Source: Betaproteobacteria bacterium RIFCSPLOWO2_02_FULL_68_150 (GTDB lineage: Bacteria > Pseudomonadota > Gammaproteobacteria > Burkholderiales > SG8-39). Taken from it: DNA of 9,178 nt. The translations under genes were made by a program, and so were the position numbers. Position 1 is the stretch's first letter; every line of letters starts with the position of its first letter. This document shows positions 7,228 to 9,178 of the stretch, in pieces. The notes below the pieces were generated by a model. The model saw only the letters and a program-made list of their open reading frames with translations. It was not told where the DNA came from and searched no databases. The stretch lies in the NCBI GenBank assembly GCA_001771975.1, contig MERE01000152.1, forward strand, positions 1-9,178, read 5' to 3'.

Positions 7228-8007
7228 ATGAGCTCCGCCCTCGCGCCTCCCCAGCGCGCCGACAACGGCGAAGCCGGCTATCTGGCGCGGCTCGGCGAGC
7301 GCGTGCGCGGCTGGCGCACCGAGCAGGGCGTGACGCGCAAGGCGCTCGCGCTCGCTTCCGGGTTATCCGAGCGCTATCTGGCGCAGCTCGAGGGCGGCGA
7401 AGGCAACATCTCGGTGCTGCTGCTGCGGCGCATCGCGCATGCGATGAGCGTGCCGATCGAGGAACTCACGCGCGAACACGACGCCACGGCGCGCAGCGCG
7501 CGCGTCGCGCTCATCGGCCTGCGCGGCGCCGGCAAATCGACCCTGGGCGAGAAGCTCGCGCAGAGCCTCGGCGTGCCGTTCGTGGAACTCGACCGCGAAG
7601 TCGAGCACGAAGCCGGCGCCCCGCTTGGCGAAGTGTTCTCGATGTACGGCCAGGACGCCTTCCGCCGCTTCGAGCGCCGCGCGCTGGAGCGTGTCCTCAA
7701 GACGCAGCCGCGCGCCGTGATCGCGGTGGGCGGGAGCCTGGTCACCCATCCGGATAGCTACCGGCTGCTCCTCGAGCACTGCTTCTGCGTCTGGCTCAAG
7801 GCCTCCCCTGCCGAGCACATGGCGCGCGTCATGGCACAGGGCGACCTGCGGCCGTTCCGCGGCCGCGCCGCGGCGCTCGACGAAATCCGCAAGCTCCTCG
7901 CCGACCGCGACAATCTCTATTCGCGCGCCGACGCGGTGCTCGACACTTCGGACCGCCCCCTCAAACAATCGCTCGCCGAACTGCGGCGCGCACTGGAGAA
8001 AGCATGA
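7228..8007 (+). CDS. boxR: BoxR-type regulator: XRE-family HTH fused to a shikimate-kinase-like domain
   Basis: The 259-residue protein has an N-terminal Cro/XRE helix-turn-helix, LARLGERVRGWRTEQGVTRK through ERYLAQLEGGEGNISVLLLRRIA (about 19-80). A shikimate-kinase-like domain (about 91-259) follows, with P-loop GLRGAGKST (97-105), LDREVE (121-126), FRRFERRAL (145-153) and GDLRP (205-209). This architecture is that of BoxR/BzdR, repressors of benzoate catabolism that sense benzoyl-CoA through the kinase-like domain. The linker is very short, about 10 residues, against roughly 40 recalled for Aromatoleum BoxR. The usual GGG after the P-loop domain's core strand reads GGS (168-170). ATG 7228 is preferred because an upstream in-frame TTG falls in the promoter. 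Its ribosome binding site is weak. The stop overlaps the boxC start (ATGA). Confidence 0.92.
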   Translation: MSSALAPPQRADNGEAGYLARLGERVRGWRTEQGVTRKALALASGLSERYLAQLEGGEGNISVLLLRRIAHAMSVPIEELTREHDATARSARVALIGLRGAGKSTLGEKLAQSLGVPFVELDREVEHEAGAPLGEVFSMYGQDAFRRFERRALERVLKTQPRAVIAVGGSLVTHPDSYRLLLEHCFCVWLKASPAEHMARVMAQGDLRPFRGRAAALDEIRKLLADRDNLYSRADAVLDTSDRPLKQSLAELRRALEKA

Positions 8008-9178
8008 TCACCTTCGATACCGCACCCGAGCGCTACAACCACTGGAAGCTCGGCTTCGACGGCCCCCTGGCGACGCTCACGCTCGACGTCGCCGAAGACA
8101 AGGGCATCGCGCCGGGCTACAAGCTCAAGCTCAATTCCTACGACCTCGGCGTCGACATCGAGCTGCACGATGCGCTCAACCGCATCCGCTTCGAGCACCC
8201 GGAAGTGCGCAGCGTGGTGCTCACGAGCGGCAAGAGCCGCATGTTCTGCTCCGGCGCCAACATCTACATGCTCGGCCTGTCGACGCATGCCTGGAAAGTG
8301 AACTTCTGCAAGTTCACCAACGAGACGCGCAACGGCATCGAGGACTCTTCGCGCCATTCCGGGCTCAAGTTCCTCGCCGCGCTGAACGGCGCCACCGCCG
8401 GCGGCGGCTACGAGCTCGCGCTCGCCTGCGACGAGATCGCGATGATCGACGACCGCTCGAGCGCGGTGAGCCTGCCCGAAGTGCCGCTGCTCGGCGTGCT
8501 GCCGGGCACCGGAGGGCTGACGCGGCTGGTGGACAAGCGCAAGGTGCGGCGCGACCTGGCGGACGTGTTCTGCACCACCGCCGAGGGCGTGCGCGCCGAC
8601 CGCGCCAGGAATTGGAAACTGGTGGACCACGTTGCCAAACCGCAGCAGTTCAACGAGGCCGTGAAGGCGCGCGCGCTGGAACTGGCCGCGCCATCGGACC
8701 GTCCGGGCGGCAAGGGCGTTGCACTCACGCCCCTCGCGCGGCGCGCCGATGAAGGTGGCTATCATTACGCGACCGTAGAGGTGCATCTCAACGCCGCGGC
8801 ACGCACCGCGCAGATCACCGTGAATGCGCCAGAAGGACAGCAGCCCGCGACGCCCGAGGCCGCGCTCGCGCTCGGCGCCGAGTGGTGGCCGCTGAAAGTG
8901 GCGCGCGAGCTCGACGACGCGATCCTCATGCTGCGCCACAACCATCTCGAGCTGGGCCTGTGGCTGCTGAAGACCCGCGGCTCGATCGAAGCGGTGGTCG
9001 CCACCGATGCTTTCCTGCAGCGGCATGCGAAGCACTGGTTCGTGCGCGAGACCCTCGGCTACCTGCGCCGCACCCTGGCGCGGCTGGATGTCTCCTCGCG
9101 CTCGCTGTTCGCGATCGTGGACCAGGGTTCCTGCTTCGCCGGCACGCTCGCGGAACTCCTGCTCGCGGCGGACCGCTC
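8004..9178 (+). CDS. boxC: Benzoyl-CoA-dihydrodiol lyase BoxC (3' end outside window)
   Basis: The frame from ATG 8004 stays open to the window end, giving 391 residues of a family usually about 550 long. It is a crotonase-superfamily enzyme. Oxyanion-hole segments are SRMFCSGANIYMLG (78-91) and AALNGATAGGGYELALACDE (125-144), followed by SLPEVPLLGVLPGTGGLTRL (156-175) and TTAEGVRADRARNWKLVD (191-208). The start of the second crotonase-like repeat, DQGSCFAGTLAELLLAADR, closes the window. BoxC opens the ring of 2,3-epoxybenzoyl-CoA (originally described as the dihydrodiol) to 3,4-dehydroadipyl-CoA semialdehyde and formate in the cytoplasm. GGAG at 7995-7998 and the ATGA overlap with boxR imply coupled translation. 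boxB and boxA would be expected next. No frameshift is seen. Confidence 0.95.
   Translation, partial: MITFDTAPERYNHWKLGFDGPLATLTLDVAEDKGIAPGYKLKLNSYDLGVDIELHDALNRIRFEHPEVRSVVLTSGKSRMFCSGANIYMLGLSTHAWKVNFCKFTNETRNGIEDSSRHSGLKFLAALNGATAGGGYELALACDEIAMIDDRSSAVSLPEVPLLGVLPGTGGLTRLVDKRKVRRDLADVFCTTAEGVRADRARNWKLVDHVAKPQQFNEAVKARALELAAPSDRPGGKGVALTPLARRADEGGYHYATVEVHLNAAARTAQITVNAPEGQQPATPEAALALGAEWWPLKVARELDDAILMLRHNHLELGLWLLKTRGSIEAVVATDAFLQRHAKHWFVRETLGYLRRTLARLDVSSRSLFAIVDQGSCFAGTLAELLLAADR

Noticed and set aside
7917..9035. Long minus-strand open frame opposite boxC
   Set aside because: It is a mirror of boxC codon bias. boxC on the plus strand has complete family motifs and a good start.

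Overview
The window looks like a piece of a GC-rich betaproteobacterial chromosome (Burkholderiales/Rhodocyclales-like). The evidence is the strong G/C preference at third codon positions, the gene families present, and an aerobic benzoyl-CoA ('box') benzoate-degradation locus of the type known from Azoarcus, Aromatoleum, Thauera and Burkholderia relatives. There are no rRNA, tRNA, CRISPR or IS elements visible.

Layout. Positions 1-467 are gene-poor, with at most the tail of an unrecognised reading frame. Positions 447-1000 hold a toxin-first type II toxin-antitoxin module (RelE/ParE-like toxin, Phd/YefM-like antitoxin). It has a perfect TATAAT inside an inverted repeat that ends one base before the toxin ATG, so the mRNA should be nearly leaderless. 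Positions 1103-2677 (minus strand) hold a calcineurin-like metallophosphoesterase and, upstream of it in transcription order, a HAD-family phosphatase. Positions 2747-5260 (plus strand) hold three co-directional genes: a 2-hydroxychromene-2-carboxylate isomerase/DsbA-like protein, a ferritin-like 'metal-dependent hydrolase' (PF10118-like) and a ketopantoate-reductase-like oxidoreductase.

Positions 5257-9178 are the benzoate locus. On the minus strand a MioC-like flavodoxin is followed 13 bases later by a benzoate-CoA ligase gene. On the plus strand boxR (HTH plus shikimate-kinase-like effector domain) overlaps boxC (benzoyl-CoA-dihydrodiol lyase, cut by the window end) by ATGA. The two units diverge from about 85 bp that hold two face-to-face, overlapping sigma70-type promoters and a TGCA-centred palindrome that is a good candidate BoxR operator.

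In the working pathway, the ligase makes benzoyl-CoA from benzoate, BoxAB (presumably downstream, outside the window) epoxidises it, and BoxC opens the ring. BoxR is expected to repress until benzoyl-CoA accumulates. The striking defect is that the ligase gene is broken here. About 60-75 codons just before the ATP-binding loop are missing and the reading frame shifts, so this copy cannot make a functional ligase unless the break is an assembly artefact.

I did not find a wholly new system. The points most worth following up are the broken ligase, the flavodoxin in its operon, the nested divergent promoter/operator, the leaderless toxin-first TA module, and the uncharacterised three-gene set at 2747-5260.
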